Source: JAVBQJ01 sp031549115
Lineage (GTDB): Bacteria > Verrucomicrobiota > Lentisphaeria > Victivallales > Victivallaceae
Assembly (NCBI GenBank): GCA_031549115.1
Contig: JAVBQJ010000164.1
Span: 1 to 25,655, forward strand
DNA: 25,655 bases
Reading direction: 5' to 3'
The notes below the pieces were generated by a model, which ran no database searches, was not told the origin of the DNA, and was given only the letters and a program-made list of their open reading frames with translations. Of the stretch, positions 7,419 to 14,690 are shown in pieces. Numbering within the stretch: the stretch's first letter is position 1; every line of letters starts with the position of its first letter. Both the position numbers and the translations under genes were made by a program.

Positions 7419-8577
7419 ACCATTGAAAATCTGCCATGTCATCACCCGGATGATTGTCGGGGGCGCCCAGGAAAACACACTGCTTTCGATCATCCGCCAC
7501 CGGGAAAACGGCCATCAGCCGGTGCTGGTCACCGGCCCGTCGCCGGGGCCGGAGGGGGAGTTGCTCCGGCAGATGGATTTGCCGCCGTTCGAAGTCATCG
7601 AACTGCCCGACCTGGTTCGGCAGATTCATCCGTGGCACGACTGGCGGGCCGAACGGAGTCTGCGGCGCTTGTTCCGGGAACGCGGCTTCGATGTGGTGCA
7701 TACGCACTGCTCCAAGGCCGGAATCGTCGGCCGTCGCGCCGCGTGGCAGGCCGGGGTGCCGTTCATCGCCCACACCGTACACGGGCAGGCGTTCCATCCC
7801 TATCAGAGCGCGTGGAAGAATCGCCTGTACATCGCCCTGGAGCGGCATGCCGCCCGCCATTGTCACCGAATTTTCGCCGTCGCCCAGGCGATGGTCGATC
7901 AATGCGTTGCCGCCGGGGTGGCGCCGCGCGGACAATACCAAGTGGTGTATTCCGGCATGCGCCTCGACGCTTTTCACCAGGCCCGCCCCGAACCGGAGCT
8001 GCGGGCTGCGCTGGGTATTCCCGACGGCGTTCCGGTGATCGCCACACTGGCGCGGCTGTTTCCGCAAAAGGGATATGAATATGTGATTCCAGCGGCCCGC
8101 GAACTGCTCGCTTCGGGTTCTCCGGCGCATTTTCTCATCATCGGCAACGGCTCGATGCGCGAAGCAATCGACGCCGAACTCCGTCAGGCGCAAATCAGCG
8201 ACCGTTTTCACTTCGCCGGTCTGATCCCCCCCGATCAGGTGCCGCGTTATCTGGCGCTGTCGGATCAGCTCTGGCATCTGTCGCTGCATGAGGGGCTGCC
8301 CCGTTCCGTGGTTCAGGCGCTCGCTTCCGGCAAGCCCGCGATCGGCTTCCGTCTCGACGGCACCCCCGAAGTCATCATCGACGGCGAAACCGGCTACTGT
8401 GTCGCTCCCGAAGACACCCATATGGTCGCCGAATATGCCCGTCAATTGCTCGACAACCCCGACGAAAGTATGCGTATGGGAGTGACGGGGAGAAGCCGCA
8501 CAGCAGAGCAATTCGACTGGAGAAGAATGGGGGATATCCTTGAGGCGGAGTACATTAGAAATTTAACCGCAAAGTGA
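7411..8577 (+). CDS. GT4-family glycosyltransferase
   Basis: A 388-residue GT-B fold retaining glycosyltransferase. The N-terminal half shows GGAQENTLLSI and HTHCSKAGIVGRRAA, the usual acceptor-side signatures; the C-terminal half has FLIIGNGSMR, FAGLIPPDQVPRYLA and EGLPRSVVQALASGKP. The usual EX7E nucleotide-sugar motif is EX7Q here (E294, Q302), a variant I recall from other PVC-like GT4 enzymes. A TTG at 7411 is chosen as start: GGAG lies 8 nt upstream and translation begins MNRPLKICHVITRM, typical of the family. The frame is open back to an ATG at 7345, but that would overlap comEC by 74 nt. It overlaps the comEC stop by 8 nt. A role in surface polysaccharide or glycolipid synthesis is inferred; the sugar and acceptor are unknown. 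The stop codon is the first unit of a repeat array. Confidence 0.85.
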   Translation: MNRPLKICHVITRMIVGGAQENTLLSIIRHRENGHQPVLVTGPSPGPEGELLRQMDLPPFEVIELPDLVRQIHPWHDWRAERSLRRLFRERGFDVVHTHCSKAGIVGRRAAWQAGVPFIAHTVHGQAFHPYQSAWKNRLYIALERHAARHCHRIFAVAQAMVDQCVAAGVAPRGQYQVVYSGMRLDAFHQARPEPELRAALGIPDGVPVIATLARLFPQKGYEYVIPAARELLASGSPAHFLIIGNGSMREAIDAELRQAQISDRFHFAGLIPPDQVPRYLALSDQLWHLSLHEGLPRSVVQALASGKPAIGFRLDGTPEVIIDGETGYCVAPEDTHMVAEYARQLLDNPDESMRMGVTGRSRTAEQFDWRRMGDILEAEYIRNLTAK

Positions 8578-8630
8578 CGAACGCGGCAGAATGACGAACA
8601 AAAAAGTGACGAATACGATAAAATGACGGA
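8571..8630 (+). repeat. Array 1: four ~16-bp direct repeats with ARTGACGRA core
   Basis: Four copies of a TGACG core start at 8575, 8592, 8607 and 8624, spaced 17, 15 and 17 bp, each in an AA/AG-TGACG-(A/G)A context with short variable spacers. The array occupies nearly all of the gap between two convergent genes, and the first copy contains the TGA stop of the glycosyltransferase. It aligns without gaps to array 2 (21371-21420). Confidence 0.75.
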
Positions 8631-8635
8631 TGCGG

Positions 8636-9289
8636 TCATGCGGAGGGGCTTGCCGCTTTCTTTTGGCAGCGGAAGTTGGCGGAGACGCCGAAGCCGCGAA
8701 GCTGCGCGCCCCCCTCTTCCATGGTGAACACCCATTCGCGTCCGTCCTGGTCGTTGAGCACGATGAAGCCGGCGTCATCGACGATATAACTGCCGCTGGT
8801 CCCGTTCGCCGGCGCCACTCCGCTCCCCGGAAGCAATTCCCAGCTGCCGTCATCGGCAAAGTGGAAACTCATACGGTCGACAGTCGGCTCGTCATATACC
8901 AGCTCCCATTGGCCGGGCAACTGTTTTTCCACCACGTCCCGGCCCAACGGCCGGCGGCGGAATTCCAGCACGCTGGAGTCCTTTTCGCCGCGCATCACCC
9001 CGTCTTTGACCACCGTCAACGCCAGAGTCCCGGACTCATCCTTCGGCTGCAGCGATACCTCCGAACCGGCCGCCCGATACGTGCCGGCGACATCGAAGCG
9101 GCCCGGCAGCGCACAACCGAAGTGACCGTCGGCGCGGAAGACATAAAAAAATTCCCGCTGGTGCGGCGCTTCGCCGTCCTGCAGCTGCCACACTTCCCAC
9201 ACGCCGGCGGCCGCCGTTTTTTCCGGCGCCGCACAGACGCCGGCGGCGCCCGTCAGCGCCAGCGTCAATATCGCCAAAGTCCGTTTCAT
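8636..9289 (-). CDS. Secreted protein with two lipocalin-like GxW repeats, function unknown
   Basis: A 217-residue exported protein. It starts with a clear signal peptide (MKRTLAILTLALTGAAGVCA, cleavage likely before APE). The rest appears to contain two related halves: GVWEVWQL...FRADGHFGC...AGTYRA and GQWELVYD...FADDGSWEL...SGSYIV, each following the G-x-W, F-x-x-D-G-x-W/F, G-x-Y order of lipocalin-like beta-barrel domains. This suggests internal duplication. I do not recognise a named family. Its ATG overlaps the stop of the upstream AAA ATPase gene (ATGA), so the two are translationally coupled. It converges on the glycosyltransferase across the repeat array. Confidence 0.75.
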   Translation of the reverse strand: MKRTLAILTLALTGAAGVCAAPEKTAAAGVWEVWQLQDGEAPHQREFFYVFRADGHFGCALPGRFDVAGTYRAAGSEVSLQPKDESGTLALTVVKDGVMRGEKDSSVLEFRRRPLGRDVVEKQLPGQWELVYDEPTVDRMSFHFADDGSWELLPGSGVAPANGTSGSYIVDDAGFIVLNDQDGREWVFTMEEGGAQLRGFGVSANFRCQKKAASPSA

Positions 9290-10737
9290 GCTTCCATATC
9301 CTTCCGTAATTTTTCGCGTAAAACCTCGCCGATCTTGTCCTCGCCGTACAGCAATTTCAATTGTTTGAGGTTGAATTCATAAAACAACTGGGCATCGGGC
9401 CGCAAAATCATCTCCAGCTTGGACTGGTCGAGCAAACGCTTGCGCTTCTTCGGATCGGTCTCATACCAGCCCAGATAACGCATCAGAGTCCGGGGGCTCA
9501 GCTCCGGAAATTTCTTCTGCCCGAAATCCTCGGTATAATCGGCGGCAATCACGCTCACCAGCTCCGGCGACGGCCGCTGAATGCCCTTGTAATGCAGAAA
9601 ATCCTCGACCATCTCCTCGCAGCGGATCTCATCGAAGATCGGGAACGACACCCCCCGCCCACGGCTGAGAATGCTGGCCGGGAAATCATAATTCGCCGCC
9701 AGCACCACCATCACATTTTCCGGCAGCGCCAGACTCCCGCCGACATTGGTCCGGAACAAATACCAATCCAATGTCCGCGGATCGATATCGTCGAAAAATA
9801 CCACGAAACGGTGCTGCGTCTGCCACCGGAGCGCCTCCAGCAGCGTTTCCAAATCGTGTGCCAGCGTGTCCGGTCCCGCCAGAATCAGTGTTAGATTCGG
9901 CTGTGCCAGCGTGAACGCCATCGTCATCTGGGTTTTTCCCAATCCGGGCAGACTGGAAATCAACAAAGGTTCACTCGGATAGCCGGCGGCAAAACGGGCG
10001 AAATGCTCCTTGAACGACCGGCGGATCGCCGTGTAGCCGAAAAATTGCTCCGCCGGACGCAATTCGTTCAGCTCCACCGGAGTGAAAACTCCCTCCGCAT
10101 ACCGGAAAGTCCGGCTCACGCCGAAACGGTCATGCGCCGTCAGCGCGTCGCCGATCGCCTCGACCGTCATGCCGCCCATCCGGGTCAGCGAAAACTCGTC
10201 GGTAAAGCGCGTCGGCTCCTCCGCCAGCCGCAGCGCCTCCGGGCGCAGCCGGCTCAATTCTTCGCCCGAACGCTGCTTCAATTCCGCCTGGTACAGCCGG
10301 AACAGCGACAAGTTCAGCGCCGAACGAATGCCGTGCTGGAAGAAAAAACGGGCGTCCACCGCCCTTGGCGAACGCAGATCCGCCAATACCGTCCGGTCGA
10401 AGCCGCGGGCGGCAAGCACACGGAACAAGGCGGTTTCGAAATTGGCCGCGAACGGCCGGTTGTGCGACAGCGCCGCCAACAGATTCCATTCGTCGATCGA
10501 ATCGGCGCCGCCGCGGTCGACCACCCGGCCGTAACGCCGCGCGCTTTCCGGCTCGGACACCAGCGCAGCCAGATCGCGCCGGATCGCCTCCAGCGTCCGG
10601 TAATAATGCCGGATCCAATCGTTGCCGGCGAAGTTGAGAAACACAATCTCTCCGGAGGACGCCGGCTCCTGAAACAGGACATTGGCATCCGCCAGATTCT
10701 CGTCGGTCATCTTTTGCAGCAACGCAATGTCGGCCAT
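9286..10737 (-). CDS. DUF815-like AAA ATPase
   Basis: A 483-residue P-loop ATPase. An N-terminal helical region of about 230 residues precedes an ATPase core: FFGYTAIRRSF (about 232-242), Walker A SSLPGLGKT (261-269), Walker B FVVFFDDID (311-319), sensor-1 VVLAAN (344-349) and an arginine-rich LSRGRG (357-362). The arrangement (GY...hydrophobic P-loop...FFDD...NVMVVLAAN) resembles the DUF815 AAA family of uncharacterised ATPases. The P-loop has Ser where the first Gly is usual. Cytoplasmic; no membrane segment or signal peptide seen. TAAGG lies 8 nt before the ATG at 10737. It is coupled by a 4-nt overlap to the secreted repeat protein downstream. Family assignment is by eye; MoxR-like or other AAA+ subfamilies are possible. 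Confidence 0.72.
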   Translation of the reverse strand: MADIALLQKMTDENLADANVLFQEPASSGEIVFLNFAGNDWIRHYYRTLEAIRRDLAALVSEPESARRYGRVVDRGGADSIDEWNLLAALSHNRPFAANFETALFRVLAARGFDRTVLADLRSPRAVDARFFFQHGIRSALNLSLFRLYQAELKQRSGEELSRLRPEALRLAEEPTRFTDEFSLTRMGGMTVEAIGDALTAHDRFGVSRTFRYAEGVFTPVELNELRPAEQFFGYTAIRRSFKEHFARFAAGYPSEPLLISSLPGLGKTQMTMAFTLAQPNLTLILAGPDTLAHDLETLLEALRWQTQHRFVVFFDDIDPRTLDWYLFRTNVGGSLALPENVMVVLAANYDFPASILSRGRGVSFPIFDEIRCEEMVEDFLHYKGIQRPSPELVSVIAADYTEDFGQKKFPELSPRTLMRYLGWYETDPKKRKRLLDQSKLEMILRPDAQLFYEFNLKQLKLLYGEDKIGEVLREKLRKDMEA

Positions 10738-10766
10738 GCTTCGAACCTTATTGTTCCGCGCATCAC

Positions 10767-10796
10767 AAAAAAGCCGGACAAATACCTCTGTCCGGC
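10767..10796 (-). terminator. Intrinsic terminator of the trxA-lipoprotein operon
   Basis: On the minus strand GCCGGACA (10789-10796) pairs perfectly with TGTCCGGC (10773-10780) over an 8-nt loop, followed by TTTTTT (10767-10772). It lies 30 bp beyond the lipoprotein stop and before the AAA ATPase gene, separating the two minus-strand units. Confidence 0.85.
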
Positions 10797-10825
10797 ATGA
10801 TTAAAACGTTTTCATCAAATCCGCG

Positions 10826-11473
10826 TCAGGCGGCCGGAGCTGCGGCCGGAGCGGGAGCCGCCGGGGCAGCAGGGGCAGCCGGAGCGGGAGCCGCGGCAGG
10901 AGCTTCCGCCGGAGCCGGGACAGCTGCGGCAGGTGCCGCTGCAGGAGCTGCCGCCGGGGCAGCAGGGGCTTCCGGGGGGGGTTGCTGCACATTGAGGCGC
11001 AAAAACTCGGCCCGCAACACGCGCACATATTCCTGCGAATCGTCATCGGCAGGCACGTAATTGCTCGGGTAGCCGTCTTCGGGCAGGCCGAACCCGCTCT
11101 GCAGCTCTTCCATGCCCGCCTGGCCGGGATCGCCCATGTCGGCAGCTACCTGCGCCGTCGAAATCGGCAAACCGGATTCCGGATTGACCGGGATCATGCG
11201 GATCGAAGTGATGTGAATCGCGTTGGCGCCATGTTCGCCGGCCTTCTGCCGCATCGCGTCGATCAGCGACTCGTCGGAGCACCAGTTCGCCCGCTGCCGG
11301 ATGGCGGCATAACCGACGATATGCCACATGGATTTGGCCGGTACCTGGGTGCTGTTGAATACCAACACGCGATCCGTGTTTTTCTCAAAGGATTCGCCTT
11401 CGTACTGGAATGTCGCGCATCCCGCCGCCATTACGGCCACCAGCGCGGCAGCCACCAACCGGAACATTTTCAT
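10826..11473 (-). CDS. Lipoprotein with Ala/Pro-rich C-terminal tail, function unknown
   Basis: A 215-residue predicted lipoprotein. The signal peptide MKMFRLVAAALVAVMAAGC ends in a good lipobox (AAGC, lipidated Cys at 19). The folded part (about 20-160) includes a GANAIHITSIRMIP segment reminiscent of small DUF4156/RcsF-like envelope lipoproteins, but I cannot assign it firmly. The last ~50 residues are almost only Ala and Pro with a few Glu, a low-complexity tail that could span the periplasm or act as a flexible linker. GGAG lies 6 nt before the ATG at 11473. It follows trxA by 23 bp and ends before a strong terminator, so the two are probably one transcript. The tail is encoded by GC-rich near-repeats prone to slippage. 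Confidence 0.78.
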   Translation of the reverse strand: MKMFRLVAAALVAVMAAGCATFQYEGESFEKNTDRVLVFNSTQVPAKSMWHIVGYAAIRQRANWCSDESLIDAMRQKAGEHGANAIHITSIRMIPVNPESGLPISTAQVAADMGDPGQAGMEELQSGFGLPEDGYPSNYVPADDDSQEYVRVLRAEFLRLNVQQPPPEAPAAPAAAPAAAPAAAVPAPAEAPAAAPAPAAPAAPAAPAPAAAPAA

Positions 11474-11496
11474 CTGTATCTCCTGATTTATCCGGA

Positions 11497-11808
11497 TTAC
11501 GCGTTCTTCAGCGCGTCCGTCATTTTTACCTTGCTCTGGACTCCGACGAACTGCTGGACCACTTTGCCGTCCTTCAAAATGAACAGAGCCGGAATGTTGC
11601 TGACACCGAACTGCGCGGCGAGTTCGGGGCAATCGTCTACATTGACCTTGGCCACTTTGGCCTGAGGCACCTCCTGCGCGATCTGTTCGAGAATCGGCAG
11701 CATCATTTTGCACGGGCCGCACCACGGCGCCCAGAAATCCACCAGGACCACGCCCGTGGCGGTTTCTGCCTGAAAGTTTTCGGCCGTCAGCATCTGTACG
11801 CCATTCAT
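11497..11808 (-). CDS. trxA: Thioredoxin
   Basis: A 103-residue classical cytoplasmic thioredoxin. The active site WCGPC is at residues 29-33, preceded by VLVDFWAP and followed by KMMLPILEQIA; the cis-proline is in SNIPAL and the DGKVVQQFVG strand is present. It reduces protein disulfides and receives electrons from thioredoxin reductase, which is not in this window. AAGGAG lies 7 nt before the ATG at 11808. It is the first gene of a two-gene unit with a lipoprotein. There is no signal peptide, so an envelope redox role for this copy is unlikely despite the neighbour. Confidence 0.96.
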   Translation of the reverse strand: MNGVQMLTAENFQAETATGVVLVDFWAPWCGPCKMMLPILEQIAQEVPQAKVAKVNVDDCPELAAQFGVSNIPALFILKDGKVVQQFVGVQSKVKMTDALKNA

Positions 11809-11860
11809 GATACATCTCCTTCTTTATATTGCGCCGTACTACTCCTCTGTCTTTTACCGG

Positions 11861-11883
11861 CAGCCGGGGCACAATTCCGGCTG
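11861..11883. promoter_or_regulatory. Inverted repeat between divergent trxA and RDD genes
   Basis: CAGCCGG (11861-11867) and CCGGCTG (11877-11883) form a perfect 7-bp inverted repeat with a 9-bp spacer. It lies in the 199-bp divergent promoter region, about 50 bp upstream of trxA. It could be an operator or a leader hairpin; no known regulator motif is recognised. Confidence 0.35.
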
Positions 11884-11930
11884 TCATAGAAAAAAATACC
11901 ATCGTTTCCCGAAAAATTCAAGCGCAGTTC

Positions 11931-11959
11931 TTGCCTTTCTCACTCTTCCACGTTATATT
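11931..11959 (+). promoter_or_regulatory. Putative promoter for the RDD-domain gene
   Basis: TTGCCT (11931-11936), a 17-bp spacer and TATATT (11954-11959) resemble a sigma70 promoter with the same -10 sequence as the PHP, oppD and ferredoxin promoters. The transcript would start near 11966, leaving a leader of about 40 nt before the ATG at 12008. Confidence 0.5.
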
Positions 11960-12007
11960 ATCCTATTCTATTCAGACTTAGCAACGAAAAATCAATGAGT
12001 TGAGCCA

Positions 12008-12901
12008 ATGAAATTTTATTACCTCGACGCTGAAGACTACGAGATCGGCCCGTTCGACGAAGCCGCGCTGAGCCAGGCCGCGCGCAGCGGCGAAATCGGC
12101 CGCGACACGCTGGTGCGCAATCACATGATGGAGGACGATTGGCGGCCGGCATGCCGGTACGATTTCCTGCTGCCGTCGCTGCCGCCGGAGGATCTGCCGC
12201 CGCCGGATTATGTGCCCGAGGAATTGATCCGGAAATACGGCGTGTACGCCCCGTTTCTGGTCGAAAAACAGGAAAAATTCACCTCCAAATTCAATTACAA
12301 GGTGATCCCGGATTACGCCGGATTCGGCATCCGGATGATGGCGTTTCTTTTCGATCTCGGCTTGTGGGCCGTCGTCACGGTGTTTTTCTGCCTGCTGATG
12401 ATCGGAGTGGCCGGGAAGACCGTCACGCAGCCGGCCCCGGCGGTCGCAGCCGCTCCCGAAGCCGTTGCCGCTGCGGAGGACGCCGCCGCGACAGCTGTGG
12501 CTCCAGCCGCGTCTTCCGGCTGGTTCGCGCCGTCGGCCACGCAGGAAAACAATGTCATCGTCTGGCGCAGCAGCGCCGAAAAAACCATCTCCATCCCGGT
12601 GGAAAATGTCTCGGGGAAATTCGCGTTCGTGGCGTTTTGCACCGGTCTCGGCGGGTTGCTGGTGTATGCGTGGACGCTGGCGTTCCGGGCCCAGACCTTC
12701 GGGATGTGGTTCTGGGGGGTGCTGGCGGTGCGCCCGAGCCTCAAGGAGGTGTATCCGTTCCGCGCGTTCTGCTACACCGTGGCATTCGCGCTGCTCGGCT
12801 GGACTTTTATTTTCGTCTTCCCGTTCATGGGCATGTCGCTGCCGGACAAAATCTGCGCCGTCCGGCTGGTCCGCAACTCCAGCCGCGCACTGAACAAATA
12901 A
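12008..12901 (+). CDS. GYF_2 and RDD domain membrane protein
   Basis: A 297-residue protein. Residues 1-50 match a GYF_2 (DUF4339) domain: FYYLDAEDYEIGPFDEAAL...GEIGRDTLV...W, a putative peptide-binding cytoplasmic module. After a Pro-rich linker comes an RDD-type membrane domain with three hydrophobic helices (about 111-135, 203-226, 254-275) and the characteristic R109/D116 near the first helix and D280 near the end. Between helices 1 and 2 there is a 60-residue Ala/Pro-rich insertion (about 137-200). RDD proteins are poorly understood; some affect ion tolerance or transport. The ATG at 12008 has only a weak TGAG upstream. It stands first in a plus-strand pair with the TauE gene, 82 bp downstream across a hairpin. 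Confidence 0.82.
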   Translation: MKFYYLDAEDYEIGPFDEAALSQAARSGEIGRDTLVRNHMMEDDWRPACRYDFLLPSLPPEDLPPPDYVPEELIRKYGVYAPFLVEKQEKFTSKFNYKVIPDYAGFGIRMMAFLFDLGLWAVVTVFFCLLMIGVAGKTVTQPAPAVAAAPEAVAAAEDAAATAVAPAASSGWFAPSATQENNVIVWRSSAEKTISIPVENVSGKFAFVAFCTGLGGLLVYAWTLAFRAQTFGMWFWGVLAVRPSLKEVYPFRAFCYTVAFALLGWTFIFVFPFMGMSLPDKICAVRLVRNSSRALNK

Positions 12902-12928
12902 TCTTCCGCAATAAACCACGATAACTTA

Positions 12929-12962
12929 CGGCGGTTCCCCGCAAACCCGCGGAGAACCGCCG
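12929..12962 (+). terminator. Strong hairpin between RDD and TauE genes
   Basis: CGGCGGTTC (12929-12937) pairs with GAACCGCCG (12954-12962), continued by CCGC/GCGG with one mismatch and a 6-nt loop. No T-tract follows (GTCCTTTGG). It could be a weak or factor-dependent terminator or a structured leader 21 bp ahead of the TauE start. Confidence 0.45.
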
Positions 12963-12983
12963 GTCCTTTGGCAACAGGAACTC

Positions 12984-13751
12984 ATGGAAATCTTTTTCGG
13001 TTCGATGGGGTGGTGGGAGATCGGCGTCCTGACCGTCAGCGCGGTATTGATCGGCATCAACAAAACCGGCATGCCCGGTATCGGCGTATTGCCGGTGATC
13101 TTCCTCACCATGGTTTTCCCGGCGCGTTTTTCCACCGGGCTGCAGCTGATTATGCTCTGCGCCGCCGACGTGATGGCGGTGCTGTATTACCGCAGCAAAG
13201 GCAATTGGCGCATCGTGCTGCGGCTGTTGCCGTGCGCGGTCGCCGGGCTGGGTCTCGGCAGTCTGGCGCTGCACTGTTTCGGCGACGGCGACGACCGCCA
13301 TCTCAAGCTCGCCATCGGCGTCATCATCCTCGCCATGGCCGCCATCAATTTCTGGCGCGAACACCGGATGAATTCAGACCGCATCCCGTCGCACTGGGCC
13401 TTTACCGTCGCCGTCGGCGTGCTCGCCGGTTTCACCACCCAGGTCGCCAACGCCGCCGGGCCGGTCATGGCGATCTATCTGTTGAGCATGCGTTTGCCCA
13501 AGGAAGAATACATGGGCACCTGTGTCTGGTATTTCCTGATCGTCAACTGGCTGAAGATGCCGCTCTTCATCTGGGAGGGCCGGATCACCGTCGACGCGCT
13601 GCTCGCCGACCTGCCGATGCTGCCTTTTCTCGCCCTCGGCGCCGTCATCGGCATCCTGTTCGTCCGCAAGGCTCCCCAGAAGCTTTTCGAAAACATCATC
13701 CAAATTCTGGTCGTACTCTCCGCCGGCAAGCTGCTGTGGGATGCGTGGTGA
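12984..13751 (+). CDS. TauE/SafE family sulfite/organosulfonate exporter-like permease
   Basis: A 255-residue integral membrane protein of the TauE/SafE (DUF81) family. It has about eight hydrophobic segments, an early GINKTGMPGIGVLPVI loop and a second-half GVLAGFTTQVANAAGPVMAIYLL repeat, the paired half-repeats typical of this family, and an 'LPKEEYMGTCVWYFLIVNWLK' type segment between late helices. Family members export sulfite, sulfoacetate or related anions, but the substrate cannot be inferred here because no sulfur-metabolism genes are adjacent. AGGA lies 5 nt before the ATG at 12984. It converges on the MEMO-family gene at 13818. Confidence 0.88.
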   Translation: MEIFFGSMGWWEIGVLTVSAVLIGINKTGMPGIGVLPVIFLTMVFPARFSTGLQLIMLCAADVMAVLYYRSKGNWRIVLRLLPCAVAGLGLGSLALHCFGDGDDRHLKLAIGVIILAMAAINFWREHRMNSDRIPSHWAFTVAVGVLAGFTTQVANAAGPVMAIYLLSMRLPKEEYMGTCVWYFLIVNWLKMPLFIWEGRITVDALLADLPMLPFLALGAVIGILFVRKAPQKLFENIIQILVVLSAGKLLWDAW

Positions 13752-13767
13752 GCTTGGCAAGGGGCGG

Positions 13768-13796
13768 GTCCCCCTGCCGTGGGGGGCGTGGGGGAC
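13768..13796. terminator. Possible hairpin between convergent genes
   Basis: GTCCCCC (13768-13774) and GGGGGAC (13790-13796) can pair over a 15-nt loop in the 66-bp gap between the convergent TauE and MEMO genes. There is no T-tract on either strand, so terminator function is only a guess. Confidence 0.3.
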
Positions 13797-13817
13797 GAGG
13801 AGTCCTCCACATTGCAC

Positions 13818-14684
13818 TCATGGCTCTTCGACAGCAATACCGGCGTAGCTGACGCAGTGCGACCATTCGCCGGTCAATGCGCCCGAGGTCGTGTATTCCA
13901 CCACCCGCGGCGTCAGCTTTTCTCCTGCCGCCCGCAGCACCGCCAGCAGAATCTCGATTCCCACCGCGCCGCAGATCGTCGCCCCGGTCCGTTCCAGAAA
14001 CCGTTCGAACCCCTCCAGGTCCTTCGCTTCGATGTACCCCAGCGCTTCTCCGTCCAGCTTCGCCAGATTCTCGCGGATCCCTGTCGCAAACGGCACGTAA
14101 CCGAAGCTGGCGCCGTAATGGGTGAAGTCCGAACTCACGATCCATAGCGTTTCCGGTTCGAAAAACTCTTTCAGATACTCCGCCGCCCGCCGGACCTGGG
14201 AGAAGCTCAACTGTCCGGTAATCAACGGGATGATCGGCCGGTCGCCGAAGAAAAATTGCCACATCGGCAGCTCCACCTCCAATGCGTGCTCTCCGTAATG
14301 CGCCTCGCCGAGCACCTGAAACAACGGTGAATTCAATTGCTGCAGCCGTGTCAGCGCCTCCAGATCCGCCGGCACCGTCCCCAGCGGCGTCCGGAACCCC
14401 GAATATGCCGGCAACGCGATGCTCCGGAAGCCGATATGATGGGTCGGCGCCAGCAGCAGTGCCCGTTTGTAGCTGCCGAACTTCGCCTGCGCCATCGTCT
14501 TCAACGCCGTCAGTCCCGAAAACATATACCCGGCGTGCGGCAGTATCACCGCCCGCACCGGCAAGCCCGGTTCCCGGAACTCCGCTTTCTCCGCCATCGC
14601 CGCCAGATTCTTTCGCAGCCGCTCCGGATTCGCTTCGTAAAACTGTCCCGCCACCTGTGCCGTCTGAATGATGTTTTCGAGCAT
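13818..14684 (-). CDS. MEMO1 family protein (AmmeMemoRadiSam system protein B-like)
   Basis: A 288-residue protein of the MEMO family, related to extradiol dioxygenases. Conserved features: LPHAGYMFSG (H50), APTHH (H82/H83), GEHALEVELPM (H133), SSDFTHYG (184-191) and ATICGAVGIEILL (C238). H50, a His of the THH pair and C238 correspond by eye to the His/His/Cys set implicated in metal binding in human MEMO1. In bacteria this gene often accompanies an AMMECR1 protein and a radical SAM enzyme; neither is in this window, so it is an orphan member here. AAGGAG lies 8 nt before the ATG at 14684. It follows the small membrane protein gene by 6 bp, so the two are co-transcribed. Enzymatic activity is unknown. 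Confidence 0.9.
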   Translation of the reverse strand: MLENIIQTAQVAGQFYEANPERLRKNLAAMAEKAEFREPGLPVRAVILPHAGYMFSGLTALKTMAQAKFGSYKRALLLAPTHHIGFRSIALPAYSGFRTPLGTVPADLEALTRLQQLNSPLFQVLGEAHYGEHALEVELPMWQFFFGDRPIIPLITGQLSFSQVRRAAEYLKEFFEPETLWIVSSDFTHYGASFGYVPFATGIRENLAKLDGEALGYIEAKDLEGFERFLERTGATICGAVGIEILLAVLRAAGEKLTPRVVEYTTSGALTGEWSHCVSYAGIAVEEP

Positions 14685-14690
14685 AGCGTC

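Noticed and set aside
8571..8630. Arrays 1 and 2 as CRISPR arrays
   Set aside because: The repeat core is about 9 bp with 6-8 bp spacers, far below CRISPR dimensions, and no cas genes are present.
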